This document shows, one piece after another, positions 1-8,991 of a DNA stretch of 64,000 nucleotides. The position numbers and the translations under genes are program-made. Each line of letters starts with the position of its first letter. Within the stretch, counting starts at the first letter, position 1. The notes under the pieces are model-generated. The model ran no database searches. It had not been told where the DNA came from and saw nothing but the letters and a program-made list of their open reading frames with translations. Origin of the DNA: a bacterium (lineage in GTDB: Bacteria; Vulcanimicrobiota; JABDET01); NCBI GenBank assembly GCA_021800275.1, contig JAJYZB010000012.1, forward strand, positions 1-64,000. The letters run 5' to 3'.

Positions 1-81
1 GAAGGGTTAAGGTTTGCGATTCGAGAAGGTGGGAGGACGGTTGGAGCGGGAGTGGTAACAAAAGTTGGAGAAGGTGGATAA
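1..81 (+). CDS. tuf: Elongation factor Tu, C-terminal end (partial)
   Basis: The reading frame open from base 1 encodes 26 residues starting [19 protein letters not shown], which is the conserved last strand of EF-Tu domain 3 (known: the GTPase that delivers aminoacyl-tRNA to the ribosome). The rest lies upstream of the window. Its stop shares one base with the rpsJ start (TAATG), which suggests translational coupling. tuf directly before rpsJ is the classical str/S10 junction. Confidence 0.93.
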   Translation, partial: EGLRFAIREGGRTVGAGVVTKVGEGG

Positions 82-389
82 TGGCAAAAGCAAAGATTAG
101 AATTAGATTAAAAGCATTTGATCATGGCGTGCTGGATGCGACAGTCGCTAGAATAGTAGATACTGCCAAAAGAACAGGAGCTCGGATTTCGGGTCCAATT
201 CCACTCCCGACAAAAAAGAATATTTACTGCGTCTTGCGATCCCCCCATATTGACAAGAAATCTAGAGAACATTTCGAAATTCGAACTCATAAAAGATTGA
301 TTGATATCATTGATCCACCTCAAAATACAGTTGATGCGTTAGCTCATCTGGATCTTCCCGCAGGTGTTGACATTGAGATTAAGGCGTGA
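81..389 (+). CDS. rpsJ: 30S ribosomal protein S10
   Basis: This 102-residue protein matches S10 in length and signature: [19 protein letters not shown] at the start, then [20 protein letters not shown] with the conserved loop, and [12 protein letters not shown]10 sits in the 30S head and is also known as NusE, an antitermination factor. The start overlaps the tuf stop by one base and the end is followed immediately by rplC. It is the first gene of the S10 cluster. Confidence 0.97.
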   Translation: MAKAKIRIRLKAFDHGVLDATVARIVDTAKRTGARISGPIPLPTKKNIYCVLRSPHIDKKSREHFEIRTHKRLIDIIDPPQNTVDALAHLDLPAGVDIEIKA

Positions 390-394
390 TGACG

Positions 395-1105
395 ATGAAC
401 CAGATATTGGCAACTAAATTAGGCATGACCCAAATTTTTAATGAAGAAGGAAATCTTATTCCTGTGACTGTTTTAAGGGCAGGTCCAGTAACCATTGTCC
501 AGAAAAAAACGAAAGAAAAGGACGGCTATGAATCTTTTCAGGTTGGATTTCTTCCCGCAAAAGAAAAACATATTACTCGTCCCCTTGCTGGGCACTTTAA
601 AAAAACGAATGTTAAACCCTTTAGAATTTTAAGGGAGATCAAGGTGGAGGATTCGAGCCATTTAAACCCTGGAACAGAGTTGAAGGTTTCGGATTTATTC
701 AAGGTTGGAGAATTTGTGGATGTCCTTGGTGTTTCTAAAGGGAAAGGATTTCAAGGGGTCATGAAAAGACATAATTTTAACGGTGGCCCTAAAAGCCATG
801 GAGGGATGTCTCACCGCCGTCCTGCTTCCGGTGGTGAAACCAACAGCGCAAAAGTTTATCGGGGAAAAAGGGCTCCAGGCCATATGGGAAATGATTCGGT
901 CACAATTCAAGGATTAGAAATTGTTAAACTGGAACCAGAAAAGAATTTGTTAATTATCAAAGGGGGAGTCCCTGGACCCAATCAAAGCCACCTTTTTCTT
1001 AGAACCAGTGTTAAACTGGCCCGGAAGATGCACAAAAAAGAAACGGCTCGACTGGCTAAGCAGCAGAAAGAAACGGGTAAAGAGAAAGGAAAAGGAAAAA
1101 AATAG
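395..1105 (+). CDS. rplC: 50S ribosomal protein L3
   Basis: L3 binds near the peptidyl-transferase centre and is an early assembly protein. The product (236 residues from this ATG) opens NQILATKLGMTQIF, as in the family, and carries the GGxxSHGGMSHRRPAS and GHMG motifs of the central loop. There are also in-frame GTG (386) and ATG (389) codons; I chose 395 because it fits the family start and lies about 10 bases after AAGG. The last ~25 residues are a Lys-rich tail longer than usual. Confidence 0.95.
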   Translation: MNQILATKLGMTQIFNEEGNLIPVTVLRAGPVTIVQKKTKEKDGYESFQVGFLPAKEKHITRPLAGHFKKTNVKPFRILREIKVEDSSHLNPGTELKVSDLFKVGEFVDVLGVSKGKGFQGVMKRHNFNGGPKSHGGMSHRRPASGGETNSAKVYRGKRAPGHMGNDSVTIQGLEIVKLEPEKNLLIIKGGVPGPNQSHLFLRTSVKLARKMHKKETARLAKQQKETGKEKGKGKK

Positions 1106-1113
1106 GAGAGCTT

Positions 1114-1740
1114 ATGTCTGAGTTAGTGGTTTATCATCAGGATGGTAAAGAATCGGGAAAAGTTCATTTAAAAGAGGAGCTCTGGCATGGAGAAATTCAT
1201 CCCCAGGCATTGTATTTGAGTTTAAAAAAGCAGCTTTCTAGCAGAAGAGCGGGAACCCATGATACTAAAAAACGTTCAGAAGTCAGTGGAACAGGGAAAA
1301 AACCATGGAAGCAAAAGGGTTCGGGAAGGGCGCGAGCAGGCAGTGTTCGATCTCCTTTATGGAGACACGGAGGAGTGGTTTTTGGTCCTCATCCCAGAAA
1401 ACATGGTTTTGATTTGCCCAAGCAAGTTAAGCAGCTCGCTGTTCGTTCTGCCTTGCGTAATCTGGTTCAGAGCCACCGTCTGATTGTTTTAGACAAGTTT
1501 GAGGTTTCTGAACCCAAAACAAAACAGATTCAGCTGCTTTTAAAGAATTTTAAAGTTGAAAATGCTTTAGTGCTGTTAAAAGAAAGAAGTCAATCTGTTC
1601 AAAGGGCATGCAGGAATTTGAGCGGCGTAAAATTATTGTGTCTGGACTCCTTGAATGTGCATGATTTGCTCAGATTTAAAAAAGTAATTGTTACCAAAGA
1701 AATTTTAAAAGACTTAGAAGAGGTGCTTTCGTGGAGCTGA
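1114..1740 (+). CDS. rplD: 50S ribosomal protein L4
   Basis: The 208-residue product has the L4 hallmark extended loop: RRAGTHDTKKRSEVSGTGKK, then PWKQKGSGRARAGSVRSP. This loop lines the peptide exit tunnel; in some bacteria L4 also represses its own operon. It lies 8 bp after rplC, and its stop lies inside the start of rplW (10-bp overlap), typical of translational coupling. Confidence 0.96.
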   Translation: MSELVVYHQDGKESGKVHLKEELWHGEIHPQALYLSLKKQLSSRRAGTHDTKKRSEVSGTGKKPWKQKGSGRARAGSVRSPLWRHGGVVFGPHPRKHGFDLPKQVKQLAVRSALRNLVQSHRLIVLDKFEVSEPKTKQIQLLLKNFKVENALVLLKERSQSVQRACRNLSGVKLLCLDSLNVHDLLRFKKVIVTKEILKDLEEVLSWS

Positions 1741-2033
1741 AATACGAAGAAATCGTCGTTAAACCCATTGTTACCGAAAGAAGCATGCAGCATCAGGCTC
1801 TTGGAAAATATACTTTTGAAGTTCACCCTAAGGCTAATAAAATTCAAATTCGGAAAGCCGTTGAGAAGCTTTTCAAAGTGGGAGTAGTGAGTGTTCATAC
1901 CATTAAAATTCCAGGGAAAACCAGAAGGTATCGCGCTGTTGTTGGAAAAACAAGTGATCGCAAAAAAGCGATTGTTACTTTGAAACAAGGCGATAAGATT
2001 GTGATGAAAGGCATTGAAATGTTTGAGGAATAG
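1731..2033 (+). CDS. rplW: 50S ribosomal protein L23
   Basis: L23 lies at the tunnel exit and is the known docking site for trigger factor and SRP. The 100-residue product has the family pattern VVKPIVTERS near the start, then YTFEVHPKANKIQIRKAVEKLF and a central KRR-type loop (GKTRRYRAVVGK). It starts at a GTG that overlaps the last 10 bases of rplD; AGAGG lies upstream inside rplD. Confidence 0.95.
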   Translation: MELKYEEIVVKPIVTERSMQHQALGKYTFEVHPKANKIQIRKAVEKLFKVGVVSVHTIKIPGKTRRYRAVVGKTSDRKKAIVTLKQGDKIVMKGIEMFEE

Positions 2034-2049
2034 AAATGAGGGATAAGCA

Positions 2050-2871
2050 ATGGCAATAAAAAAATATAAACCCCATACTCCTGGTAGAAGATTTATGACT
2101 GTCTCTTCGTTTGAAGAGATTACTAAGTTTTCTCCTGAAAAGTCTCTTCTCGAACCTTTAAAAAGCAGCGGAGGAAGAAATAATAAAGGTCGAATGACAA
2201 GCCGCCACAGGGGTGGAGGGGCCAAACAGATGTATCGGAAAATTGATTGGAAAAGGGATAAAGAAGGGGTCCCTGCTGTAGTTGCTGCCATAGAATATGA
2301 TCCGAATCGAACGGCAAGAATTGCCCTCCTTCAGTACAAAGATGGTGAGAAACGATATATTCTTGCTCCAGATGGATTAAAGCTTAATGATAAAGTTGAA
2401 AGCGGACCTCAAAGTGATATTAAGCCAGGTAATTTTCTTCCTTTAGGCAGCATTCCTACAGGCGTCTTAATTCATAACATTGAAATGCGCCCAGGAAAAG
2501 GCGGACAACTGGTTCGATCAGCAGGAGCTGCTGCCACCATTATGGCTAAAGAAGGAGAGTTTGCTCATGTGCGTCTTCCCAGTGGAGAAGTCAGGCTGGT
2601 TCCCCTTTTGTGTCGTGCCGCAGTAGGTCAGGTGGGCAATCTCGATCACGTCAATATTGTTGTCGGGAAAGCAGGCAGAAGTAGGTGGCGTGGGAAAAGG
2701 CCCCATATCCGCGGTGTTGCGACTAACCCTGTGGATCATCCACATGGCGGCGGTGAAGCTCGAAGCACTCCTGGCCGTCCCAGTTCAACTCCCTGGGGAA
2801 AGCCTACCATTGGATATAAAACAAGAAAGAAAAAGCCAGGGGATAAATTTATCGTGAGAAGGAGAAAATAA
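2050..2871 (+). CDS. rplB: 50S ribosomal protein L2
   Basis: At 273 residues this matches L2 exactly. It opens [16 protein letters not shown] and contains [19 protein letters not shown] and the C-terminal [19 protein letters not shown], whose His is essential in known L2 proteins. L2 is needed for subunit joining and peptidyl-transferase activity. It sits 16 bp after rplW with AGGGAT before the ATG. Confidence 0.97.
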   Translation: MAIKKYKPHTPGRRFMTVSSFEEITKFSPEKSLLEPLKSSGGRNNKGRMTSRHRGGGAKQMYRKIDWKRDKEGVPAVVAAIEYDPNRTARIALLQYKDGEKRYILAPDGLKLNDKVESGPQSDIKPGNFLPLGSIPTGVLIHNIEMRPGKGGQLVRSAGAAATIMAKEGEFAHVRLPSGEVRLVPLLCRAAVGQVGNLDHVNIVVGKAGRSRWRGKRPHIRGVATNPVDHPHGGGEARSTPGRPSSTPWGKPTIGYKTRKKKPGDKFIVRRRK

Positions 2872-2878
2872 AGAGATC

Positions 2879-3196
2879 ATGGGCAGAAGTATTAAAAAAG
2901 GCGTTTTTGTTCATCCCAGTTTAACGAAAAAAATTAATGAGTTAAATGTTACGAAAGAGAAAAAACCAATTAAAACCTGGTCTCGGAATTCTACTATCAT
3001 TCCCGAGATGATTGGGCATATTATAAACGTTCACAATGGGAAAATATTTATTTCTGTGTATATTACTGAACAAATGGTTGGACACCGCCTGGGTGAATTT
3101 GCTCCAACACGTATTTTTAGAGGTCATGGAGTCGCTAAATCAAAGGCTGAAGCTCAAGCCGCTGCAGCTGCTCCAGCAGCCCCTGAGGTGAAATAA
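2879..3196 (+). CDS. rpsS: 30S ribosomal protein S19 with Ala-rich tail
   Basis: The core is typical S19 (head of the 30S subunit, partner of S13): [31 protein letters not shown], and [17 protein letters not shown]. The usual length is about 90 residues; here it is 105 because of an Ala/Glu/Pro-rich tail after residue ~85. Its stop overlaps the rplV start by one base (TAATG). Confidence 0.96.
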   Translation: MGRSIKKGVFVHPSLTKKINELNVTKEKKPIKTWSRNSTIIPEMIGHIINVHNGKIFISVYITEQMVGHRLGEFAPTRIFRGHGVAKSKAEAQAAAAAPAAPEVK

Positions 3197-3774
3197 TGGC
3201 AAAAGAGAAAATAATTTGTTCAAATTGCGGCAGAAAGGTTTTATATGAAGCCAAAAGACTTGGTTCTCCTGAAGTTTCTTGTGGGATTTGCAAAAAAATA
3301 ACACCTGTCGCTGCGCGTGCTGTTGCAAAATTCGTAAGAACGGCTCCGCGAAAACTTCGTTTAGTGGCTGATCTGGTCCGTGGGAAAAAAGTGAAAGATG
3401 CGTTAGCTCTTTTAAAATTTACTCCTAAACAAGCTGCTCGTGTTTTATTGAAAGTAGTGGAATCTGCCAAAGCAAATGCGGAAAATACTTATCAAATGGA
3501 TTCAGAGAGATTAGTGATTTCTGGTATTTATGTGGATGGCGGACCTTCTTTAAAAAGGTTTATGCCTAGAGCGATGGGCAGAGCTGCTGGAATTAAAAAA
3601 AGATCGAGCCACATTACGGTAAAATTAGAACAAAAAGCCGGATCTGGAGCCATTCAACCTAAAGAAGAACGGTCTTCGGATAGAAAGAAAAGGGCGTTAG
3701 CTTCCAAGAAAGGCGCAAAAAAAGCAGATGTAAAAAAAACTAAGATAGGAGCGGCAGATGGGACAAAAAGTTAA
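3196..3774 (+). CDS. rplV: 50S ribosomal protein L22 with N-terminal zinc-ribbon fusion
   Basis: Residues ~38-150 are a standard L22: [33 protein letters not shown], and [20 protein letters not shown] near the loop that reaches the exit tunnel. Before this comes an unusual ~35-residue segment with two CxxC pairs (C8, C11, C29, C32), like a small zinc ribbon. After it is a Lys-rich tail of ~40 residues. The total of 192 residues compares with about 110 in common L22. The only plausible start is the ATG overlapping the rpsS stop, so the ribbon is translated. The zinc-ribbon role is inferred; the L22 call is firm. Confidence 0.93.
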   Translation: MAKEKIICSNCGRKVLYEAKRLGSPEVSCGICKKITPVAARAVAKFVRTAPRKLRLVADLVRGKKVKDALALLKFTPKQAARVLLKVVESAKANAENTYQMDSERLVISGIYVDGGPSLKRFMPRAMGRAAGIKKRSSHITVKLEQKAGSGAIQPKEERSSDRKKRALASKKGAKKADVKKTKIGAADGTKS

Positions 3775-4453
3775 TCCAGTGGGCCTTCGGGTTGGAGTCA
3801 TTCGAACCTGGGAATCCAGGTGGTTTCCAGCCAATGTAAAGGAATACAAGTCTTTTTTAGCAGAGGATGTTAAGATCCGCAGTTATATCGAAAAAAATCA
3901 TAAATCCGCAGCCATTGCTCGAATTGAAATTGAACGGTTCGGGCAGCGCTTAAAACTCACTGTTCATACCGCACGACCAGGCATTTTGATTGGAAGAAAA
4001 GGAGCGGGTGTCGAAGATTTAAGGAAGGCGATTGAAAAATTGACCCTTCGCCCGACTGGCCAGGTTAACATTTCTGTTGTAGAAGTAAAGCGTCCAGAAT
4101 TAGAAGCGAAGTTAATTGGTGAAAATATAGCGGAACAGTTGGAAAAAAGGATTGCTTTTAGAAGGGCCATGAAACAGGCGGTGGCTCGGGCGGTAAAAGC
4201 AGGAGCAAAAGGGATTAGAGTAGAGGTTTCAGGAAGACTGGCAGGCGCTGAAATTGCCCGTGATGAGAGAACTGGGCAGGGAAAAGTTCCTCTGCATACG
4301 TTAAAAGCAGATATAGATTTTGCTGTTTCAGAAGCATACACCACTTACGGCAGAATTGGAATTAAGGTTTGGGTTTATCGAGGAGATGTTTCGACAGAAC
4401 CGGTAAGGAGGCTGGCGGCAGATGTTAATGCCCAAGAGAGTAAAGTATCGTAA
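3758..4453 (+). CDS. rpsC: 30S ribosomal protein S3
   Basis: The 231-residue product opens [20 protein letters not shown] and carries the KH domain [17 protein letters not shown], followed by the C-terminal S3 domain ([20 protein letters not shown], then [13 protein letters not shown]). S3 lines the mRNA entry channel. The start lies inside the last 17 bases of rplV. Confidence 0.97.
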   Translation: MGQKVNPVGLRVGVIRTWESRWFPANVKEYKSFLAEDVKIRSYIEKNHKSAAIARIEIERFGQRLKLTVHTARPGILIGRKGAGVEDLRKAIEKLTLRPTGQVNISVVEVKRPELEAKLIGENIAEQLEKRIAFRRAMKQAVARAVKAGAKGIRVEVSGRLAGAEIARDERTGQGKVPLHTLKADIDFAVSEAYTTYGRIGIKVWVYRGDVSTEPVRRLAADVNAQESKVS

Positions 4454-4841
4454 ACAGAGTAGGGGCAGAATGCGAGGGAAAGCCACTCGCGGAAACACTT
4501 TGGTTTATGGTGAATTTGGACTTCAAGCCATGGAGCCCCATTGGATTACAGATCGTCAGATTGAAGCTGCTCGAGTTGTTGTGACCAGACATATGAAGCG
4601 AGGCGGGAAGGTTTGGATTCGAATTTTTCCCGACAAACCGGTGACTAAAAAGCCTGCAGAGACCAGAATGGGAAGCGGGAAAGGACCCCCGGAATATTGG
4701 GTTGCCGTTGTAAAACCAGGAAGAATTTTGTTTGAATTAGGCGGAGTTGCTGATGAGATAGCTCGTGAAGCGTTAAAACTTGCTTCTTTCAAAATGCCTA
4801 TAAAAACGAGAATTATTGAGAGAGATAAACTAGGAGTTTAA
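4422..4841 (+). CDS. rplP: 50S ribosomal protein L16
   Basis: L16 binds near the A-site tRNA elbow. The 139-residue product begins [20 protein letters not shown], a common L16 start, and has [20 protein letters not shown] and the [19 protein letters not shown] signature. A GGAGG ends 10 bases before this ATG, favouring it over the second ATG at 4428. The gene overlaps the end of rpsC by 32 bp. Confidence 0.96.
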   Translation: MLMPKRVKYRKQSRGRMRGKATRGNTLVYGEFGLQAMEPHWITDRQIEAARVVVTRHMKRGGKVWIRIFPDKPVTKKPAETRMGSGKGPPEYWVAVVKPGRILFELGGVADEIAREALKLASFKMPIKTRIIERDKLGV

Positions 4842-4846
4842 GAAGG

Positions 4847-5146
4847 ATGAAAACTAAAGAGTTTAAAAAGAAGATTGAAGAGATGACAGAGCAAGAGTTA
4901 AATGTTCATGAAAATAATTTGAAAGATGAGTTGTTCCATTTAAAGTTTCAATGGTCAACAGGCCATCTGGATGACGTCACAAAAGTTAGGCAGGCAAAAA
5001 AAAATAGGGCAAGGTTAGAGACGATTCTGGCAGAAAAGAGGTCAGGTGTTTTTTGGGAGAAGAGAGGATTAAAGCAGCCTGAAAAAGGCTCGTCTAACCC
5101 AAAAGCATCTCGCTCCCCTCGCGGTAAAGGAGAGAAAAAAGGATGA
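4847..5146 (+). CDS. rpmC: 50S ribosomal protein L29 with long C-terminal tail
   Basis: Residues ~1-65 are L29 (MKTKEFKKKIEEMTEQEL, then LFHLKFQWSTGHLDDVTKVR and the ARLETILAEK helix), a small protein near the tunnel exit. The family is usually 60-70 residues; here there are 99, with a basic, Ser/Gly-rich tail ending SPRGKGEKKG. The stop overlaps the rpsQ start (ATGA). The tail reads continuously, so a frameshift is not needed to explain it. Confidence 0.93.
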   Translation: MKTKEFKKKIEEMTEQELNVHENNLKDELFHLKFQWSTGHLDDVTKVRQAKKNRARLETILAEKRSGVFWEKRGLKQPEKGSSNPKASRSPRGKGEKKG

Positions 5147-5406
5147 AAGAAGAAAAAAGAGGTCTGCGTAAAACTCGTGTTGGAGTCGTGGTGAGCGACA
5201 AAATGCAGAAGACGGTTCTGGTAAAATGTGTTCGCCGCTTCGCTCATTCAAAGTATGGGAAGACCATAACCAGAACCTTGAAAGTGATGGCGCATAACGA
5301 AAAAGATGAAGCCAGAGTTGGCGATAAAGTTGAGATTATGGAAACAAGACCCCTTTCAAAAAGAAAAAGATGGAGAGTTGTAAAAATCCTGGAGAAGTCT
5401 AAATGA
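5143..5406 (+). CDS. rpsQ: 30S ribosomal protein S17
   Basis: The 87-residue product has the S17 pattern GVVVSDKMQKTVLVKCVRR, then HSKYGKTITRTLKVMAHNE and the ETRPLSKRKRWRVVKI end. S17 is a primary 16S rRNA binder with an OB fold. It overlaps rpmC by 4 bp, with AAAGGAGAGAAAAAAGG upstream as ribosome-binding site. Confidence 0.96.
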   Translation: MKEEKRGLRKTRVGVVVSDKMQKTVLVKCVRRFAHSKYGKTITRTLKVMAHNEKDEARVGDKVEIMETRPLSKRKRWRVVKILEKSK

Positions 5407-5434
5407 TAACCCAAATTAAAGGAGATAATGAGGC

Positions 5435-5803
5435 ATGATTCAAGCTCAGACAAGATTAAAGGTTGCTGATAATTCGGGCGCTCGAGAGATTATGTGTTTC
5501 CATGTTAACACGGGCTCACGTCACCCTTATGCCACTCTTGGGGATGTGATTACAGCGAGTGTTAAAGATGCTATTCCTGGCGCTCCTGTAAAAAAAGGAG
5601 AAGTGGTGAAAGCCGCAGTGGTTCGCATGAAAAATAAACTTCGTCGTTCAGACGGCAGTTATATTCGATTTGATGAGAATGCTGCTGTCATTATTGATAA
5701 TCAAGGCAATCCAAGGGGGACTCGAATTTTTGGACCCGTTGCTCGCGAATTGAGGGAAAAAGGGTTTATGAAAATTGTTTCTTTAGCCCCAGAGGTATTA
5801 TAA
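5435..5803 (+). CDS. rplN: 50S ribosomal protein L14
   Basis: The length (122 residues) and motifs are exactly those of L14: [35 protein letters not shown], and [18 protein letters not shown]14 forms an intersubunit bridge and is the known docking site for RsfS. AAAGGAG lies upstream of the ATG, and rplX follows after one base. Confidence 0.97.
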   Translation: MIQAQTRLKVADNSGAREIMCFHVNTGSRHPYATLGDVITASVKDAIPGAPVKKGEVVKAAVVRMKNKLRRSDGSYIRFDENAAVIIDNQGNPRGTRIFGPVARELREKGFMKIVSLAPEVL

Positions 5804-5804
5804 T

Positions 5805-6128
5805 ATGATAAAAGTGCACGTTAAAAAAGGAGACACTGTTGAAGTTCTTTCAGGGAAAGACAAGGGAAAACGAGGAAAAGTGTTGAAAGTTTTTCCTTCC
5901 AATGGGAAGATTTTAGTGGACAGCGTGAATGTGGTGAAGCGTCATACCAAGCCGCGCCCTCCCAAAATTCCTCAGGGAGGAATTTTGGAAAAGACGCTGC
6001 CTCTGTATGCTTCCAGAGTGATGCTGGTATGTCCTCAGTGCAGTAAAAAAACGAGGATTTTTAAAAAAATATTAGAGGCTGGAGATAGGATTAAAATCTG
6101 TCAGCAGTGTGGAAAGGAGATCAGATAA
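5805..6128 (+). CDS. rplX: 50S ribosomal protein L24
   Basis: The N-terminal KOW segment ([20 protein letters not shown]) and the middle [18 protein letters not shown] identify L24, an assembly initiator near the tunnel exit. The C-terminus has two CxxC pairs (CPQC and CQQC), a zinc-binding form common in many bacteria. At 107 residues it is of normal size. rplE starts 5 bases after its stop. Confidence 0.96.
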   Translation: MIKVHVKKGDTVEVLSGKDKGKRGKVLKVFPSNGKILVDSVNVVKRHTKPRPPKIPQGGILEKTLPLYASRVMLVCPQCSKKTRIFKKILEAGDRIKICQQCGKEIR

Positions 6129-6133
6129 TTTCG

Positions 6134-6679
6134 ATGATTTTACGCTTAAAAGAGCAGTATCAGAAAGAAGTGGTTCCACACTTGATGAAGCATTTCCATT
6201 ATAAAAATAGGTTTCAAGTTCCTCGTCTCGAAAAAGTAGTTGTGAATATGGGAGTAGGAGAAGCCATTCAAAATCCAAAAGATCTGGACAAAGCGGTTGA
6301 GCAGTTGTCTCTTATCTCTGGGCAGCACCCGGTTGTTACAAAAGCAAAAAAATCCATCTCTGCTTTTAAGATTCGCGAGGGAATGAAAATTGGCTGCATG
6401 GTAACTCTCCGCGGTCCAAGAATGTATGCTTTCTTAGATAAATTTTTTCATGTTGTTCTGCCGAGAATTCGTGATTTTAGAGGAACCAATTCGAAAAGTT
6501 TTGATGGAAAAGGAAACTATTCTATTGGATTAAAAGAGCAGCTTATTTTTCCTGAAATTGAATATGATAAAGTAGATAAAACTCTTGGAATGGACGTGAC
6601 TATTGTGACTTCTGCTAAAACCGATGAAGAGGCGCGCGAGCTGCTCCGTTCCATGGGACTGCCATTCAGACGAAATTAA
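6134..6679 (+). CDS. rplE: 50S ribosomal protein L5
   Basis: L5 binds 5S rRNA in the central protuberance. The product is 181 residues from the ATG at 6134, close to the usual 179: [40 protein letters not shown], and [20 protein letters not shown]. The upstream AAAGGAG overlaps the end of rplX and is rather far (14 bases) from this ATG; no better in-frame start exists. Confidence 0.95.
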   Translation: MILRLKEQYQKEVVPHLMKHFHYKNRFQVPRLEKVVVNMGVGEAIQNPKDLDKAVEQLSLISGQHPVVTKAKKSISAFKIREGMKIGCMVTLRGPRMYAFLDKFFHVVLPRIRDFRGTNSKSFDGKGNYSIGLKEQLIFPEIEYDKVDKTLGMDVTIVTSAKTDEEARELLRSMGLPFRRN

Positions 6680-6691
6680 AGGAGGATTCTT

Positions 6692-6916
6692 TTGGCTAGA
6701 ACTGCTGCAACAGAAAAAATGAAAAAGTTGCAAAAAAAAATTGAGAGAGTTAGAGCTTCTGGGAAAGCCTATCGCTTTAGAACGAGATATCGCATTCGTT
6801 GTTCTATCTGCGGAAGACCAAGAGGAGTCTATCGAAAATTTGGATTGTGCAGAATTTGTTTTAGACAGATGGCTCACAAAGGTCTTATTCCTGGAGTGAC
6901 TAAATCGTCCTGGTGA
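6692..6916 (+). CDS. rpsN: 30S ribosomal protein S14, zinc-binding type
   Basis: The C-terminal half has the type Z signature [20 protein letters not shown] with zinc ligands C37, C40, C53 and C56, ending [12 protein letters not shown]. The common type Z protein has 61 residues; this one has 74 because of a basic N-terminal extension. It starts at TTG, 7 bases after AAAGGAGGA, which makes the start convincing. Confidence 0.95.
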   Translation: MARTAATEKMKKLQKKIERVRASGKAYRFRTRYRIRCSICGRPRGVYRKFGLCRICFRQMAHKGLIPGVTKSSW

Positions 6917-6935
6917 GAACAAAGGAGGAAATTGT

Positions 6936-7373
6936 ATGCCTGTAACAGATCCAATCAGCGATTTGCTAAATCGAGTGCGAAATGCCAATACTGCAAAAAA
7001 AGAGCAGACTGATATTCCTTACAGCAGATTAAAAGAGCAGATTGCAAAAGTTTTAAAAAAAGAGGGGTTCATAAAGGACTGTCAGACCATTGTTCTTGAT
7101 GAAAAGAAAAATCCTTCCAAAAAGACAGCGAAAAAGAGGCGAATTACCAATTTGAGAATCACGTTGAAATATGGCGCAGGTAAAGGGAAAATCCTTACAG
7201 ATTTGAAGAGGGTCAGCAAACCAGGATTAAGAGTTTATGTGAGAAATGAAGAAATTCCTCGCCTGTTTGGAGGACTTGGAGTTGTTATTCTTTCGACCAG
7301 CAGAGGAATTTTGACAGGTGAAGAGGCGCGCAAGGAGAAAATGGGCGGGGAAGTGCTCTGTTATGTTTGGTGA
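6936..7373 (+). CDS. rpsH: 30S ribosomal protein S8
   Basis: S8 is a central-domain 16S rRNA binder and, in E. coli, the spc operon repressor. The product opens TDPISDLLNRVRNANTAKKE and ends with the conserved VVILSTSRGILTGEEARKEK, then GGEVLCYVW. It is 145 residues against the usual ~132, with extra basic residues near position 60-70. AAAGGAGGA lies just before the ATG. Confidence 0.96.
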   Translation: MPVTDPISDLLNRVRNANTAKKEQTDIPYSRLKEQIAKVLKKEGFIKDCQTIVLDEKKNPSKKTAKKRRITNLRITLKYGAGKGKILTDLKRVSKPGLRVYVRNEEIPRLFGGLGVVILSTSRGILTGEEARKEKMGGEVLCYVW

Positions 7374-7385
7374 TGGAGGTGAGTG

Positions 7386-7937
7386 ATGTCTCGAATTGGA
7401 AAGCTTCCTATTTTAATTCCTAAAGGGGTTAAAGTAGAAGTTACAGATAAAGAGGTTAAAGTTCAGGGAGTGAAAGGCAGTTTAAGCTGTGAGTTGCACT
7501 CTTCATTAAAAGTTGTTCAAAAGGATGGAAATTTAACGGTTAATCGTCAGGGAGACGAAAAACAGTTGAGAGCTCTTCATGGTTTAACAAGATCGCTTCT
7601 GGCCAATATGCTGCATGGAGTTTCTGAGGGATATTCTAAATCCTTATTGGTTACAGGAATGGGATATCGAGCAGCTAAGCAGGGAGGGCAGATTTCTTTG
7701 AATATTGGATTTTCTCATCCTGTTGTGATTAAACCGGTTCCCGGAATCGAAATTGATGTTGAAGGAACAAATAAAATCGTGGTAAAAGGGGCTGACAAAC
7801 AGAAAGTTGGACAAACAGCCGCTGATATTCGTGGGATAAGGCCTCCTGATTCTTATAAGGGAAAAGGAATATTATACGAGGGGGAAAGACTCAAATTAAA
7901 ACTTGGTAAAGCAGGAAAAGTGGCTGCTAAAAAGTGA
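7386..7937 (+). CDS. rplF: 50S ribosomal protein L6
   Basis: The 183-residue product carries SRIGKLPILIPKGVKVEV at the start and the L6 signature at the end (GADKQKVGQTAADIRGIRPP, then YKGKGI). L6 lies near the sarcin-ricin loop. GGAGGTGA sits upstream; the ATG at 7386 is better spaced than the GTG at 7383. Confidence 0.96.
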   Translation: MSRIGKLPILIPKGVKVEVTDKEVKVQGVKGSLSCELHSSLKVVQKDGNLTVNRQGDEKQLRALHGLTRSLLANMLHGVSEGYSKSLLVTGMGYRAAKQGGQISLNIGFSHPVVIKPVPGIEIDVEGTNKIVVKGADKQKVGQTAADIRGIRPPDSYKGKGILYEGERLKLKLGKAGKVAAKK

Positions 7938-7950
7938 AGGAGTTAATTTT

Positions 7951-8424
7951 ATGATCAAAACAATTTCACGAAAACTAACAAAACAATATCGTCATCTTCG
8001 TTTGAGAAAAAAGATTTCAGGAACCAGCGAAAAACCACGTTTTGTGGTTTTTAGAAGCCAGAAGCAAATTTATGTTCAGGTGATTGATGACCATGATTCT
8101 AAAACTTTAGTTTTTGCAAACTCATTAGAAGATCTTCAAATTCCTGAGTTAGAAAAGAAAGAATCAGGCGAACAAAAACTGGAGAAGCAGAAATTTGATG
8201 AAGTTAAATCTGATAAAGGGAAGAAAAGTTCTAAACCAGAATCAGTCCGAGCGCCTTTCAGCAAAAAGCCAACGTTAATGGCTGAAGCAGTTGGCCAGTT
8301 GGCAGCAAAAAGGACGCTTGAAAAAGGTATCTCCCAGGTTGTTTTTGATCGTGGAGGATTCCGATATCATGGAAGAGTAAAAGCGGTGGCTGAAGGAGCC
8401 AGAAAAGCGGGTTTACAGTTTTGA
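7951..8424 (+). CDS. rplR: 50S ribosomal protein L18 with internal insertion
   Basis: L18 binds 5S rRNA with L5. The two halves are typical: RHLRLRKKISGTSEKPRFVV with VFRSQKQIYVQVIDD, and VFDRGGFRYHGRVKAVAEGA at the end. Between residues ~59 and ~105 there is a charged, Lys/Glu/Ser-rich insertion that takes the length to 157 residues against about 120. AAGGAG lies 8-9 bases before this ATG. The in-frame codon at 7903 inside rplF is much less likely to be the start. Confidence 0.94.
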   Translation: MIKTISRKLTKQYRHLRLRKKISGTSEKPRFVVFRSQKQIYVQVIDDHDSKTLVFANSLEDLQIPELEKKESGEQKLEKQKFDEVKSDKGKKSSKPESVRAPFSKKPTLMAEAVGQLAAKRTLEKGISQVVFDRGGFRYHGRVKAVAEGARKAGLQF

Positions 8425-8460
8425 AGCTGGGCATTTACCCATAAGGCAGAAGGAAATGAA

Positions 8461-8474
8461 TGCTCTAAAAGAGC
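8461..8474 (+). promoter_or_regulatory. Small hairpin in the rplR-rpsE gap
   Basis: The 75-bp gap before rpsE is long for this cluster. It contains a short perfect hairpin (GCTCT, loop AAA, AGAGC) about 25 bases before the rpsE start, followed by the strong ribosome-binding site AAAGGAGAGGTG. It has no T-run, so it is not a terminator. It may affect translation or mRNA processing; this is inference. Confidence 0.25.
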
Positions 8475-8499
8475 CATATTACAAAGGAGAGGTGAAAGA

Positions 8500-8979
8500 T
8501 TGGCAAGGATTGATGCAGCAGGACTTGAGTTAACTGAGACAGTTGTGAAGATAAATCGGGTCGCCAAGGTGGTCAAGGGTGGAAAAAGATTTCATTTCAG
8601 CGCTCTGGTGGTGATTGGAAATGGATCCGGAATCGTTGGGTCAGGAATGGGGAAAGCTTCAGAGGTGCCAGAAGCAATTCGAAAAGCGGTAGCCCATGCT
8701 AAAAAAAATCTGCTTCAGGTCCCCCTTGTTTTGAATACAATTCCTCATGAGATTAAAGGAAAATATGGGTCTGGGTTTATTTATTTGAAACCCGCTGCTC
8801 CAGGGACAGGGGTTATTGCCGGAGGACCTGTTCGCGCTGTTTGTGAGGCTGCCGGAATTAAAGATATTCTAACAAAAAGTTTGGGTTCTTCCAATGCGAT
8901 TAACAGCGTCAGGGCTTGTTTAGAGGGATTAAAAGCCCTTAGAATAGTCGGAGAAGCAGTTGCAGCAAGAACTGCTTGA
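8500..8979 (+). CDS. rpsE: 30S ribosomal protein S5
   Basis: The 159-residue product has the S5 signature [20 protein letters not shown], then [20 protein letters not shown], and the C-terminal [18 protein letters not shown]5 helps set decoding accuracy. The start is TTG with AAAGGAGAGG 7 bases upstream. The next gene is L15, 12 bases downstream, so the usual rpmD (L30) slot is empty. Confidence 0.96.
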   Translation: MARIDAAGLELTETVVKINRVAKVVKGGKRFHFSALVVIGNGSGIVGSGMGKASEVPEAIRKAVAHAKKNLLQVPLVLNTIPHEIKGKYGSGFIYLKPAAPGTGVIAGGPVRAVCEAAGIKDILTKSLGSSNAINSVRACLEGLKALRIVGEAVAARTA

Positions 8980-8991
8980 GAGGAATAAAAA

